Below, piece by piece: positions 1-6,360 of a stretch of DNA of 6,360 nucleotides. The DNA comes from Alphaproteobacteria bacterium. GTDB taxonomy: Bacteria > Pseudomonadota > Alphaproteobacteria > Micavibrionales > SZUA-601. The stretch spans positions 1-6,360 of the forward strand of contig QKJH01000041.1 in assembly GCA_003250865.1 (NCBI GenBank), written 5' to 3'. The translations under genes and the position numbers were made by a program. The notes beneath the pieces were generated by a model. It was not told the DNA's origin and ran no database searches. It saw nothing but the letters and a program-made list of their open reading frames with translations. Numbering within the stretch: the stretch's first letter is position 1; every line of letters begins with the position of its first letter.

Positions 1-571
1 GGCCGGCCATAAAAAACTGTGCACCCCAGATGCTGGTGGTTACCACCGTCATACCCAAATCGGGCTGGAGCATTAAAAGACAGACGGTAAATAAATACAC
101 CCCGATGGAGATTTTATAGCCCGGAAAGCGGTCATCCTTGTGCTGTCCGGCAAACAGCCATGCGGTTACCACGGCAAAGGCAGGTTTTAAAAACTCGGAC
201 GGCTGGATGGAAAATCCGCCGACATAAAACCAGCGTTTGGCACCATTGATTTCACTACCGAATAAAATGGTCAGAATAACCAGCAAAACGGAGCCAAGAA
301 AAGCCAATGTGGCCATCCGGCGGATGGTCTTTGGTGAAAACAGGGAAATAACCAGCATGCCGATAATGGAAACGGTCAGGAAAAAAGCCTGTTTCTTGAC
401 AAAGTGAAATGTATCGTAGTTCAGGCGCTCGGCCACCGCAGGGCTGGCCGCCGGTACCAGAATAAGTCCAAACCCGATAAGCAGGGCAAAGGCTGCCAAA
501 AGCCAGCGATCGACCGTCCACCACCAACGGCCGACAACCGATGTATCTGTGCGGGCAATATGAATATTCAT
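1..571 (-). CDS. ftsW: FtsW, septal peptidoglycan glycosyltransferase (SEDS family), 5' part, truncated by window edge
   Basis: The first 190 codons of ftsW are present; the gene runs off the low-coordinate edge. FtsW is a polytopic inner-membrane SEDS glycosyltransferase that polymerises lipid II into septal glycan with its partner FtsI. A short cytoplasmic N-terminus with the alphaproteobacterial-looking RWWWTVDRW stretch (about residues 15-23) precedes hydrophobic segments near 24-41, 61-79, 87-105, 128-142 and 153-169. The SEDS signature is clear: NGAKRWF at 109-115, IQPSEFLKPAF at 122-132 and LQPDLGM at 168-174. The family is about 380-420 residues long, so about half is visible, and the large periplasmic loop with the proposed catalytic Asp lies outside. 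The ATG overlaps the murD stop as ATGA and has a strong Shine-Dalgarno inside murD, which fixes the start and suggests translational coupling. RodA is an alternative SEDS protein, but the location in the dcw cluster favours FtsW. Confidence 0.95.
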   Translation of the reverse strand, partial: MNIHIARTDTSVVGRWWWTVDRWLLAAFALLIGFGLILVPAASPAVAERLNYDTFHFVKKQAFFLTVSIIGMLVISLFSPKTIRRMATLAFLGSVLLVILTILFGSEINGAKRWFYVGGFSIQPSEFLKPAFAVVTAWLFAGQHKDDRFPGYKISIGVYLFTVCLLMLQPDLGMTVVTTSIWGAQFFMAG

Positions 572-1968
572 GCCAGCACCTCCAGTGATTTGACAAGTTG
601 TTTAAAATGGTCGCCGCGTTGTTCGAAGCTGCCATATTGGTCGAACGAGGCACAAGCCGGGGAAAGCATAACGATGGGCGATGCGCTCTGACTTTGCTGT
701 TTGGCTCTTTTATAGGCTGTCATCACGGCATTATCCATGGTTTTGCACAGCGTGTACTCGATGCCTGCGTTGTCCAGCGTTTTGGCAAAATTGTCGGCAG
801 CTTGGCCGATAAGATAGGTATGCTCGATTTTATCGGCATAATCGGCAATACCGTCAATGCCGCCTTCTTTGGGTTTACCGCCCAGAATAAGGTGGATGGT
901 GTCATAGGCTTTCAGCGCTTTTTCTGTTGCGTCGAAATTGGTGGCCTTGCTGTCATTGATAAAGCGGATGGAACCGATGTTGGCTACCAGTTCCTGTCGG
1001 TGCGCAAGACCTTTAAAGGTTGAAATGGCATCAATAATGTCCTGTGCCTCTAATCCTGCCGTGCGGGCAGCGGCGTAAGCAGCCATGATATTCTGATAAT
1101 TGTGGTTACCACGCAAACGCACGAAGACTTCCATTTTAGTAATGATTTCCGTGCGTTTTCCAATGCTGTCAACCAACATGTTATTGTGAATATACACGCC
1201 ATTCGCCACCGTTTCTTTATAAGAAATAGGAAGGCAGTCTATGTTTGCGTTATCGCGGATTTCTTCATAGATGGCGCGTGTTGTATCATCATCAACACCG
1301 ATAATGACCGTTTGGTTTTGACTTTGCGGTGTGTGGGTGAACAGCTTCTTTTTGGCACCAATATAGTTTTCCAGACTGCCATGCCAGTCGATATGATCCG
1401 GTGTGATATTCAGCAGAATGGCAATGTCAAAACGGGCATGGTGCAAATTGTGGATTTGGTACGAAGACAGTTCGACCACGTAAACGCCGTTGTCTTTCTC
1501 AACCGTTCTAAGGGCTGTGGCCGCCGTACCGATATTACCACCTGCTGCGCAATCAATACCGCACTCATTGAAAATATGATCAAGCAGCGCCGTTGTGGTG
1601 GATTTACCATTCGTACCGGTAATACCGATAATCGGGGTCGGTTGCACAGCATCATATAAAATATCGACATCATTGGCGATGGTCAGGCCGTTTTCGCGCG
1701 CGCTGACGACCAGCTTGTCGGTCGGTGGGATGCCGGCGGCGGGAATAAGTGTTTTAAAGCGGCTTAGGCCTTCATTGGTAAAATCGCATAAGGGAATGTT
1801 TTCTTCGCGCATTTTTTCACGCGTTGCTTCGCTATTGTCCCATGCGGCAAATTCAATGCCAGAGGATTTGAGCAGGCGGGCAAGGGCACTCCCCGACACA
1901 CCCAGTCCCAAAATGGCAACCGGTGTCGGAAGCGAAAGTTTTTTTGCCGATAAGTCAAGTTGTGCCAT
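568..1968 (-). CDS. murD: UDP-N-acetylmuramoyl-L-alanine--D-glutamate ligase MurD
   Basis: Cytoplasmic ATP-dependent ligase (466 aa) that adds D-glutamate to UDP-MurNAc-L-Ala, the second amino acid of the stem peptide. The three Mur-ligase domains are visible. The N-terminal Rossmann-like UDP-binding domain has GLGVSGSALA at 21-30. The central ATPase domain has the P-loop TGTNGKST at 117-124, ELSSYQ at 166-171 with the Mg-binding Glu, DH at 191-192, and the probable carbamylated Lys at 206. The C-terminal domain has HRQE at 323-326, NDSKATN at 338-344, GGKPKEGG at 363-370 and the MurD hallmark SPACASFDQ (436-444) followed by RGDHF (451-455). Length is slightly above the roughly 440-residue E. 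coli enzyme. The open frame extends 26 codons upstream to a TTG inside mraY, but the chosen ATG follows mraY by 20 nt, has AAAGAGG just upstream, and gives a normal family N-terminus. The stop overlaps the ftsW start by 4 nt. Confidence 0.97.
   Translation of the reverse strand: MAQLDLSAKKLSLPTPVAILGLGVSGSALARLLKSSGIEFAAWDNSEATREKMREENIPLCDFTNEGLSRFKTLIPAAGIPPTDKLVVSARENGLTIANDVDILYDAVQPTPIIGITGTNGKSTTTALLDHIFNECGIDCAAGGNIGTAATALRTVEKDNGVYVVELSSYQIHNLHHARFDIAILLNITPDHIDWHGSLENYIGAKKKLFTHTPQSQNQTVIIGVDDDTTRAIYEEIRDNANIDCLPISYKETVANGVYIHNNMLVDSIGKRTEIITKMEVFVRLRGNHNYQNIMAAYAAARTAGLEAQDIIDAISTFKGLAHRQELVANIGSIRFINDSKATNFDATEKALKAYDTIHLILGGKPKEGGIDGIADYADKIEHTYLIGQAADNFAKTLDNAGIEYTLCKTMDNAVMTAYKRAKQQSQSASPIVMLSPACASFDQYGSFEQRGDHFKQLVKSLEVLA
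578..583 (-). promoter_or_regulatory. Ribosome binding site of ftsW
   Basis: On the minus strand GGAGGT lies 6 nt before the ftsW ATG, inside the last codons of murD. It is the strongest Shine-Dalgarno match in the window. It supports the ATG that overlaps the murD stop codon as the ftsW start. Confidence 0.8.
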
Positions 1969-1972
1969 CGTG

Positions 1973-1985
1973 CCTCTTTCCCTTT
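1973..1985 (-). promoter_or_regulatory. Ribosome binding site region of murD
   Basis: The 20-nt mraY-murD gap is purine-rich on the minus strand and reads AAAGGGAAAGAGG just before the murD ATG. GAGG sits 4 nt and AAGGGA about 10 nt upstream, so either could pair with 16S rRNA. This is the main sequence reason to reject the longer open frame that starts inside mraY. Confidence 0.6.
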
Positions 1986-1988
1986 GTC

Positions 1989-3074
1989 CTAGCGGATTTT
2001 CAGGGTCGAGAGCCCAATCATGGCCAGTACCATTGCGATAATCCAAAAGCGAATGACGACAGTGGATTCCGGCCAGCCTTTTTGTTCGAAATGGTGATGC
2101 AGCGGTGCCATGCGAAAGATGCGTTTACCGCGCAACTTGAAGGAGGCTACCTGCACAATCACCGAAACGGTTTCCAAAACAAACAGGCCGCCGACAATGG
2201 CCAGAACGATTTCGTGTTTGGAAATTACGCTCATGATACCCAATGCACCGCCCATTGACAGGGAGCCTGTATCGCCCATGAACACCATGGCGGGCGGAGC
2301 GTTGTACCATAGAAAGCCCATTCCTGCGCCGATAAGGGCACCGCATAGTACGGCCAATTCGCCGCAATCGGGCACATAGTGCAGTTGCAAATAACCGGAA
2401 AATACGGCATTGGATACCAGATAGGTAATCAGACCGAAACAGGCCACGGCAATCATGACGGGCACAATGGCCAGCCCATCCAGACCATCGGTCAGATTAA
2501 CGGCATTGCCCGATCCGACCATTACCAGAATACCAAACGGGATAAAGAAAATGCCTAAATCAACCAGAAAATCTTTGGCGAAGGGTACAGCCAAAGTAGT
2601 TTTCAAATCATCGGGCATAATGTGCTGGGTCAATAGCAATGCCACAACGGAAATCAAAGTCAATAACAATAGCTTCAATTTTCCCGACAAGCCTTTGGTG
2701 TTTCGTTTTGTCAGCTTTAAATAGTCGTCAACAAAGCCGATAACACCAAAGCCGATAGTAACCAGCAATGTAATCCATACGTAAGGGTTGGTCACATCCG
2801 CCCACAACAGCGTACTGATAATGACAGCCAGCAATATCATCAAACCGCCCATGGTAGGGGTTCCCTGTTTAACCAGATGGCTTTCGGGACCGTCATCACG
2901 GATGGGTTGTCCGGAACCTTGTTTGCTTTTTAACCAGCGGATAATTCCCGGACCGCTAAGAATGGCAATCAATAATCCGGTAAAAATGGCACCGCCTGTT
3001 CGGAATGTCAGGTAGTGAAACAGGTTGAAAAGAATAAACTCGTCCGAAAAGCGGGTTAAAAGGTTAAAAAACAT
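1989..3074 (-). CDS. mraY: Phospho-N-acetylmuramoyl-pentapeptide-transferase MraY
   Basis: Integral membrane enzyme (361 aa; E. coli has 360) that transfers phospho-MurNAc-pentapeptide from UDP to undecaprenyl phosphate on the inner face of the membrane, making lipid I. The family motifs are all intact: GQPIRDDGPESHLVKQGTPT from residue 55 onward, the Mg-binding pair DD at 116-117 followed by YLK, NLTDGLDG at 193-200, the catalytic-region MGDTGS at 266-271 (Asp268), and PLHHHFE at 324-330. About ten hydrophobic helices are visible, starting near residues 26, 73, 97, 132, 172, 200, 239, 262, 289 and 338, as expected for the family. The ATG start gives an N-terminus aligning with E. coli MraY (the NLFHYLTFRT stretch at 17-26) and has AAGGA 10 nt upstream. 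It follows murF by 35 nt, the largest gap in the window, and precedes murD by 20 nt. No residue looks abnormal. Confidence 0.98.
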   Translation of the reverse strand: MFFNLLTRFSDEFILFNLFHYLTFRTGGAIFTGLLIAILSGPGIIRWLKSKQGSGQPIRDDGPESHLVKQGTPTMGGLMILLAVIISTLLWADVTNPYVWITLLVTIGFGVIGFVDDYLKLTKRNTKGLSGKLKLLLLTLISVVALLLTQHIMPDDLKTTLAVPFAKDFLVDLGIFFIPFGILVMVGSGNAVNLTDGLDGLAIVPVMIAVACFGLITYLVSNAVFSGYLQLHYVPDCGELAVLCGALIGAGMGFLWYNAPPAMVFMGDTGSLSMGGALGIMSVISKHEIVLAIVGGLFVLETVSVIVQVASFKLRGKRIFRMAPLHHHFEQKGWPESTVVIRFWIIAMVLAMIGLSTLKIR

Positions 3075-3084
3075 TACGGGTCAG

Positions 3085-3089
3085 TCCTT
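3085..3089 (-). promoter_or_regulatory. Ribosome binding site of mraY
   Basis: AAGGA on the minus strand, 10 nt before the mraY ATG, in the murF-mraY gap. The spacing is slightly long but usable. No better candidate exists in the gap. Confidence 0.6.
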
Positions 3090-3128
3090 GTTAAAGAGCG
3101 TATAAAGAGTTAAGAGCAAATTTTGCTC
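3090..3128. repeat. Short palindrome and approximate direct repeats around the murF stop codon
   Basis: Positions 3114-3128 form a perfect 15-nt inverted repeat, GAGCAAA and its complement TTTGCTC around one central base, covering the last codons of murF. Next to it are three approximate units of about 10 nt that share AAGAG: GTTAAAGAGC (3090-3099), GTATAAAGAG (3100-3109) and GTTAAGAGC (3109-3117). The stem is short, AT-rich at the centre and lacks a U-tract, so it does not look like an intrinsic terminator, and the operon continues through it. It may be chance; no function is assigned. Confidence 0.4.
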
Positions 3129-4495
3129 AGTTTTTCAATGATTTTTTCCATGTGGGAGCCATGCGAGCCTTTGACCATCAGAATGTCATCAGTTTCGATA
3201 AGGGAGGGGATAGCATCTGCCAGAGCAGCAGAATCAGGAAAATGGTCAGATAAGCCGTCAGGCAGAGTGTCATGCAGGTTTTTCATCAAAGAGCCGCAGC
3301 ACAATACTTTATCAATGGGGTTACTTTGAATGGCGGAGGAAAGCCCGGCATGCAAAGCTCCTGCTTCGTTACCCAATTCAAGCATATCACCCAGAACGGC
3401 AATACGGCGACCCTTGTGCGGAATGGTACCCAAAACATTCACGGCGGCTTTGGTGGCAATCGGAGAGGCATTATAGGTTTCATCAATAACCGTAATAGTA
3501 CCGCTCTTACATGATAGTGACATCATATTACCGCGCCCTTTAACGGGAGAAAAGCTTTCCAGAGCCTGAGCCGCTTTTTGTATGTCCTGTTCCAAAGCTT
3601 TGACAGCCAGTAAAACGGCAAGTGCGTTGCCGGCGTGATGCTCGCCAAACTGTTTTAATGTGAAGGTGACTTTTTCATCCAATATCGATGCGGTGACTTT
3701 TTGGCCGTTTACATCATTGCTAATAGACAGAATATGGGCATCGGCTTGCGGGTTTTTGCCAAAAGAAAGGATGGTTGCAATACCTTTGGTGCGTGCTTCG
3801 CCGACCAATACATGGAACTGTTCGTTGTCAAAAGGAAGGATGGCGGTGCCGGATGCACTCATCCCATCAAAAATCTCGGCTTTGGCGCGCGCAATGGCTT
3901 CAATACTGTTGAAAAACTCGATGTGGGCGGCGGCAACCCATGTAATGATGGCAATATCGGGTTTGACAAGGCGTGAGAGCGGGGTGATTTCGCCGCTATG
4001 GCTCATTCCCATTTCAAAAATACCAAAGCGTGTATGCTGCGGCATGCGCGTTAAGGTAACGGGTAAGCCCCAATGGTTGTTTAGATTACCGGACGTAGCG
4101 TGGCTCGGGGCAATGCTGCGCAGAACATGTGCCAACATTTCTTTTGTTCCCGTTTTACCGACCGATCCGGTAACTGCCAGTGCTGTCAAGCTGTCGGCAC
4201 GCTCGCGGGCTCCCTGTGCCAAATCATAAAGAGCGGTAAAGGTATCATCGACCTTGATGTGCGGATGAGCGGTTTGTGCACTGACCAGAGCACCTCCCGC
4301 GCCATTCTCAAATGCTTTATCCACATAAGCATGACCATCCAGAGCGTCGCCTTTTAGTGCAATAAACAAATCACCCGGTTGCAAGCTGCGTGTATCAATG
4401 GAAATGCCGTTTGCAACAAAAGAACCGTTTGCCGCACCATTTGTATAGGCGGCGATTTCTTCACTGGTCCAGAGGGGCTTTTGTGTATCGGTCAT
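3110..4495 (-). CDS. murF: UDP-N-acetylmuramoyl-tripeptide--D-alanyl-D-alanine ligase MurF
   Basis: Cytoplasmic ATP-dependent ligase (461 aa) that adds the D-Ala-D-Ala dipeptide to UDP-MurNAc-tripeptide, the last cytoplasmic step before MraY. The N-terminal domain has the substrate-binding region DTRSLQPGDLFIALKG (34-49). The central domain has the P-loop TGSVGKTGTKE (109-119), NLNNHWGLP (137-145), EMGMSHSGEI (161-170), the AAH motif (189-191) and AKAEIF (204-209). The C-terminal domain has VKGRGN (318-323), DETYNASP (338-345), VLGDMLELG (367-375) and VKGSHGSHME (441-450). The length fits the family. The ATG lies 3 nt after the murE stop, and its Shine-Dalgarno is weak (GGGG 9 nt upstream, inside murE), so translation probably depends on coupling to murE. 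The GSVGKTGTKE form of the P-loop, rather than the GSSGKTSVKE of E. coli, looks alphaproteobacterial. A Trp in TWVAAAH (185-191) is an unusual-looking variation; see findings. Confidence 0.97.
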   Translation of the reverse strand: MTDTQKPLWTSEEIAAYTNGAANGSFVANGISIDTRSLQPGDLFIALKGDALDGHAYVDKAFENGAGGALVSAQTAHPHIKVDDTFTALYDLAQGARERADSLTALAVTGSVGKTGTKEMLAHVLRSIAPSHATSGNLNNHWGLPVTLTRMPQHTRFGIFEMGMSHSGEITPLSRLVKPDIAIITWVAAAHIEFFNSIEAIARAKAEIFDGMSASGTAILPFDNEQFHVLVGEARTKGIATILSFGKNPQADAHILSISNDVNGQKVTASILDEKVTFTLKQFGEHHAGNALAVLLAVKALEQDIQKAAQALESFSPVKGRGNMMSLSCKSGTITVIDETYNASPIATKAAVNVLGTIPHKGRRIAVLGDMLELGNEAGALHAGLSSAIQSNPIDKVLCCGSLMKNLHDTLPDGLSDHFPDSAALADAIPSLIETDDILMVKGSHGSHMEKIIEKLSKICS

Positions 4496-4498
4496 CCG

Positions 4499-6016
4499 TT
4501 AGCGCCCCATTTTCTTGATGGCCTTACGGATTTCGACGGCATCGTCAAACGGATGCACGACCTTGTCGATAATCTGGCCTTGCTCGTGGCCTTTACCGGC
4601 GACAAGAAAGACATCGCGTGATTGTAGCAATGAAATGCCTTTTTCAATGGCCAGACGGCGATCGCCAATCACGGTGGCATTGGGACAGCCGTTCAAGATT
4701 TCCTCGCGGATACGTTTGGGGTTTTCCGTGCGCGGATTGTCGTCGGTAATGATAACTTTATCGGCAAGGCGCTCGGCAATCTCTCCCATTAACGGGCGTT
4801 TGCCGCGGTCACGGTCGCCGCCGCAGCCAAATGCAACAATCAAACGGTCGGGGGTATGCGGACGCAAACCCTCCAGTACGCGCTCCAAGCCATCCGGTGT
4901 GTGGGCATAATCGATATAGACAGGAGCGCCGTTTGGCGTTTTCTCCACCAGTTCCATACGGCCATGTACACCGGTCAGTTTTGTCAAGGCATTGATAATG
5001 TCTTCATAGCGGCTTTCATCTTTTTCGGTCGCCATAACCATCCCGGCGGCGCATAGGGCATTCATTACCTGAAACTGGCCGATAAGAGGAAAGGCAAGAT
5101 GATAGGTTTCACCAAAAGCTTCCAATTCCAAGGTTTGGCCATGTTGGGTTGGGGTTAGCGACAGAATTTTAAGAGCTTTGGCTTTAAAGCCGTAATCGAT
5201 AACGGTATGGTTTTGTTGTTTGCACAAATCAATCAACGAAGCTGATTCATTGGTGTCGGCATTGATAACGGCCTTTGAACCTTCGGGCAGCACTTCGGTA
5301 AACAGGCGTGCTTTGGCATTGAAATAGGCTCCCATGGAACCGTGATAATCCATGTGGTCGCGCGTCAGGTTGGTAAAGGCGGCAACTTGAATATTCAATC
5401 CATCAAGACGGTACTGGTCAAGCCCGTGAGAAGAGGCTTCGACCGCCAGATGAGTAACTCCGCCATGGGCAAGTTCGGCGACTTCTTTATGCAGTGTTTC
5501 CGAATCTGGCGTTGTCAGGGTTGAGCCGACATTCTTCATGGCTTCCGGCCATTTGATTTGCGGTGCATCAACACCCATGGTTCCCAGACTGGCGGATGAC
5601 TGTCCCAGAATGTTCCAGATTTGTTGCGCGAATTTTACGGTTGATGTCTTGCCATTTGTACCTGTAACCGCACAAATCGTTTCCGGTTGGGCACCATAAA
5701 AGCGGGCAGCCATCTTTGAAAAACGGCGGCGAGGATTGGGATCCTCGATTAATTGGACACCGCCGGCATTGGGCGGCATCTTTGTTCCGGGAGAAGCCAG
5801 AATAGCAACGGCACCGTTATTGATGGCATCGGCAATGTAATTCTGCCCATTGGCGCCATTGGTTGTCGAAGCGGGTAAGGCCGCGAACATATAGCCCGGT
5901 TTGACCCGCCGGGAATCGGCGGTCAGGCCGGCTACGATTATATCTTTTGCACGCTGCTTGATTGCGGGTGCAATCGTCATATCAATGTCAGTCATCATAA
6001 TATCAATAAGACGCAA
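4499..6016 (-). CDS. murE: UDP-N-acetylmuramoyl-L-alanyl-D-glutamate--2,6-diaminopimelate ligase MurE
   Basis: Cytoplasmic ATP-dependent ligase (505 aa) that adds the third stem-peptide residue. DNPR at 426-429 is the signature of enzymes using meso-diaminopimelate rather than L-lysine. Other motifs: TADSRRVKPG (32-41) in the UDP-binding domain; P-loop TGTNGKTST (118-126), TTPDS (168-172), EASSHGLDQ (193-201), TRDHMDYHG (218-226) and AKARLF (234-239, Lys235 the probable carbamylated lysine) in the ATPase domain; HGRME (351-355), DYAHTPDGLE (369-378), GCGGDRDRGKRP (397-408) and GKGHEQGQ (474-481) towards the C-terminus. The chosen start is TTG at 6016, overlapping ftsI by 14 nt. It has AAGGGGAG 5 nt upstream, and the resulting N-terminus MRLIDIM resembles the MRLSDL-type start of many MurE proteins. 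ATG codons at 5998 and 5995, just after the ftsI stop, are alternatives but lack a well-placed ribosome site. Confidence 0.96.
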   Translation of the reverse strand: MRLIDIMMTDIDMTIAPAIKQRAKDIIVAGLTADSRRVKPGYMFAALPASTTNGANGQNYIADAINNGAVAILASPGTKMPPNAGGVQLIEDPNPRRRFSKMAARFYGAQPETICAVTGTNGKTSTVKFAQQIWNILGQSSASLGTMGVDAPQIKWPEAMKNVGSTLTTPDSETLHKEVAELAHGGVTHLAVEASSHGLDQYRLDGLNIQVAAFTNLTRDHMDYHGSMGAYFNAKARLFTEVLPEGSKAVINADTNESASLIDLCKQQNHTVIDYGFKAKALKILSLTPTQHGQTLELEAFGETYHLAFPLIGQFQVMNALCAAGMVMATEKDESRYEDIINALTKLTGVHGRMELVEKTPNGAPVYIDYAHTPDGLERVLEGLRPHTPDRLIVAFGCGGDRDRGKRPLMGEIAERLADKVIITDDNPRTENPKRIREEILNGCPNATVIGDRRLAIEKGISLLQSRDVFLVAGKGHEQGQIIDKVVHPFDDAVEIRKAIKKMGR

Positions 6017-6360
6017 GACGTCTCCCCTTCTGGTTAAGTCGCATAAGTTTCCGTGCTTGGGTTGTAATGGTATCGTCTTTCTGAGCTACACCAAGAAGCG
6101 GTGAGATTTGCTCGACAATACGGCCAACGGCAGGAGCGGCAACCCAACCGCCCGTAGCATAGCCATAGGTTCTTTTTGTGCCTTTGGGTTCGTCAACCAT
6201 GACAAAAACGGCATATTTGGGATTATCAATCGGATAAACGCCAACGAATGAAGACAACAGGGCGTGTTTTTGATAGCCGCCGTGTTTTGATAATTTTTCG
6301 GCCGAACCGGTTTTGCCGCCAACACGGTATCCTGGGGCATCTGCCTGCTTTCCGGTTCCG
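6003..6360 (-). CDS. ftsI: FtsI (PBP3), septal peptidoglycan transpeptidase, C-terminal end, truncated by window edge
   Basis: The last 118 codons and the stop are present; the gene enters from the high-coordinate edge. FtsI is the monofunctional class B penicillin-binding protein that crosslinks septal peptidoglycan, with FtsW as its glycosyltransferase partner. The visible part is the end of the transpeptidase domain. GGKTGSAEK contains the third active-site motif of penicillin-binding enzymes, here KTGS where KTGT is more common; both carry the required hydroxyl. It is followed by SSFVGVYPIDNPKYAVFVMV and YATGGWVAAPAVGRI, both typical of FtsI. The SXXK and SXN motifs lie outside the window. 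The tail after the domain is short and basic (about 28 residues, ending RRLASY). The stop codon lies inside the start of murE (14-nt overlap). A different class B PBP is conceivable, but the position immediately before murE in a dcw cluster argues for FtsI. Confidence 0.94.
   Translation of the reverse strand, partial: GTGKQADAPGYRVGGKTGSAEKLSKHGGYQKHALLSSFVGVYPIDNPKYAVFVMVDEPKGTKRTYGYATGGWVAAPAVGRIVEQISPLLGVAQKDDTITTQARKLMRLNQKGRRLASY
6022..6029 (-). promoter_or_regulatory. Ribosome binding site of murE, favouring a TTG start
   Basis: AAGGGGAG on the minus strand lies inside the last codons of ftsI, ending 5 nt before the TTG at 6016. It is about 23 nt from the first ATG of the frame (5998), too far to serve that codon. 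It therefore favours TTG as the murE start. Confidence 0.6.

Noticed and set aside
1..8. GGCCGGCC 8-bp palindrome at the window edge
   Set aside because: It is within ftsW codons (Met-Ala-Gly region) and explained by coding; an isolated restriction-type palindrome carries no biological signal here.
255..653. Minus-strand open frame of 132 codons overlapping ftsW and murD
   Set aside because: It is out of frame with both genes. The ftsW frame in the same place carries the clear SEDS motifs.
598..1659. Plus-strand open frames (598-1023 and 1102-1659) opposite murD
   Set aside because: Both are antisense to conserved MurD coding sequence. They have no ribosome site or family motif that I can recognise.
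1969..2046. 26-codon N-terminal extension of MurD starting at a TTG inside mraY
   Set aside because: It overlaps the conserved end of mraY, has no family support, and the ATG at 1968 has a purine-rich ribosome site directly upstream.
3075..3128. Possible internal promoter before mraY (TTTATA as a -10 box on the minus strand)
   Set aside because: No hexamer resembling TTGACA sits at a 16-18 nt distance; the best matches only 3 of 6 bases. Not supported.
3660..4229. Long plus-strand open frame (189 codons) opposite murF
   Set aside because: It lies wholly antisense to a well-supported murF, shows no recognisable domain, and is low in plausible structure. It is a codon-usage shadow.
1..6360. 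Search for an undescribed system, mobile element, CRISPR array or RNA gene
   Set aside because: Conserved dcw genes fill the window with gaps of at most 35 nt, and every gene has its expected length and motifs. There is no room for, or sign of, an additional system.

Overview
This window is an unbroken stretch of a division and cell wall (dcw) cluster. All genes lie on the minus strand. Read in the direction of transcription (high to low coordinates) the order is: the 3' end of ftsI, then murE, murF, mraY and murD, then the 5' part of ftsW. Four genes are complete and the two end genes are cut by the window edges. Every product was recognised from family motifs visible in the translation.

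The organism is a Gram-negative, most likely an alphaproteobacterium. MurE carries the DNPR motif of meso-diaminopimelate-adding ligases. The FtsW N-terminus (an RTDTSVVGRWWWTVDRW-type stretch) and the MurF P-loop (GSVGKTGTKE) look like alphaproteobacterial versions. Base composition looks moderate, roughly half GC by eye, which does not suggest a high-GC free-living alphaproteobacterium. Genus cannot be assigned from the sequence alone.

Layout: 6360-6003 ftsI C-terminal end; 6016-4499 murE, overlapping ftsI by 14 nt from a probable TTG start; 4495-3110 murF, 3 nt after murE; a 35-nt gap holding short repeats; 3074-1989 mraY; a 20-nt gap; 1968-568 murD; 571-1 ftsW, overlapping murD by 4 nt (ATGA). 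The tight spacing and overlaps indicate one polycistronic transcript with translational coupling. No intergenic stretch exceeds 35 nt, and I see no convincing promoter, terminator, RNA gene, mobile element or CRISPR array.

Together the genes cover consecutive steps of peptidoglycan synthesis. MurD, MurE and MurF add D-Glu, meso-DAP and D-Ala-D-Ala to UDP-MurNAc-L-Ala in the cytoplasm (MurD acts first). MraY moves the phospho-MurNAc-pentapeptide onto undecaprenyl phosphate to make lipid I. FtsW polymerises and FtsI crosslinks septal glycan from lipid II at the divisome.

I found no evidence of a novel system. The observations worth a second look are small: the non-ATG murE start, a palindrome and repeats around the murF stop codon, and one residue variation in MurF.
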